NCBI GenBank assembly: GCA_005800465.1
Contig: SYFI01000117.1
Location: 1-7,409 of the forward strand
DNA from: Actinomycetota bacterium
GTDB taxonomy: Bacteria > Actinomycetota > Thermoleophilia > Miltoncostaeales > Miltoncostaeaceae
Direction of reading: 5' to 3'
Length of the DNA: 7,409 nt
The stretch's first letter is position 1; each line of letters begins with the position of its first letter. This document shows positions 6,924-7,409 of this stretch, in pieces. A program made the position numbers and the translations under genes. Under the pieces are notes generated by a model. That model was not told the DNA's origin. It ran no database searches and saw nothing but the letters and a program-made list of their open reading frames with translations.

Positions 6924-6951
6924 CGGAGGGGCCCCCCGCAGGGCCCCTCCG
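6924..6951 (-). terminator. G+C-rich hairpin after mdh, probable transcription terminator
   Basis: A perfect 11-bp stem (6924-6934 pairing with 6941-6951; arms CGGAGGGGCCC and GGGCCCCTCCG) encloses a 6-base loop. It lies 22 bases past the mdh stop codon, in the 71-base gap before the transporter gene. The minus strand after the stem has no T run (it continues CGGTTCTC), so it is a non-canonical terminator of the kind common in high-G+C genomes, or an mRNA-stabilising 3' structure. Its position at the end of a complete gene supports the terminator reading. No convincing promoter is visible between it and the transporter start. Confidence 0.65.
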
Positions 6952-6973
6952 GTACGGCCACGTGGTGTGGGAA

Positions 6974-7409
<436 letters not shown>

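Noticed and set aside
6958..6965. Palindrome CCACGTGG just past the mdh stop codon
   Set aside because: Eight-base palindromes are expected by chance in G+C-rich DNA, and this one has no partner copy or position relative to a promoter.
6903..6973. A promoter for the transporter-led cassette between the hairpin and the ATG
   Set aside because: Only CATAGG/TAGGCT-like hexamers are present near the start, without a partner -35 box at proper spacing, so the evidence is too weak to annotate.

Overview
The window is ordinary chromosomal DNA from a high-G+C bacterium, most probably a member of the Actinomycetota. The base composition is strongly G+C-rich, GTG and ATG starts are mixed, and the malate dehydrogenase C-terminus, the LCP protein architecture and the sugar-nucleotide enzymes all have an actinobacterial look. 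I cannot place it more precisely; a deep or uncultured lineage, for example a Thermoleophilia-like one, is possible but is only an impression.

All seven genes lie on the minus strand, so transcription runs from high to low coordinates, and coding density is very high. At the right edge is the C-terminal part of malate dehydrogenase (6974-7409, cut by the window). It is followed by a perfect 11-bp G+C hairpin (6924-6951) that probably ends its transcript. Then comes a tightly packed run: an MFS_3-type membrane transporter (5688-6902), an M20-family zinc amidohydrolase of the ArgE/DapE type (4518-5645, with a possible TTG start at 5687), a large LytR-CpsA-Psr (LCP) cell-wall glycopolymer transferase with an extra C-terminal domain (2608-4521), UDP-glucose 6-dehydrogenase (1307-2611), a mannose-1-phosphate guanylyltransferase-like nucleotidyltransferase (237-1310), and, cut by the left edge, the N-terminus of a bifunctional phosphoglucose/phosphomannose isomerase (1-180).

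Three consecutive junctions (M20/LCP, LCP/Ugd, Ugd/nucleotidyltransferase) overlap by exactly 4 bases (ATGA or GTGA), which points to translational coupling within one operon. The last four genes make one functional story. The isomerase supplies mannose-6-phosphate from fructose-6-phosphate, and the nucleotidyltransferase makes an activated sugar (probably GDP-mannose). Ugd makes UDP-glucuronate, and the LCP protein attaches a finished polyprenyl-linked polymer to peptidoglycan. The phosphomannomutase step is not in the window and may lie further left. The roles of the MFS transporter and the M20 enzyme in this set are unclear.

I found no mobile element, CRISPR array, tRNA/rRNA, phage gene or defence system, and no stretch longer than 300 bases without a gene. 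The points most worth a second look are the unassigned C-terminal domain of the LCP protein, the coupling of an M20 hydrolase to a cell-wall polymer cassette, and a cysteine cluster in the malate dehydrogenase.
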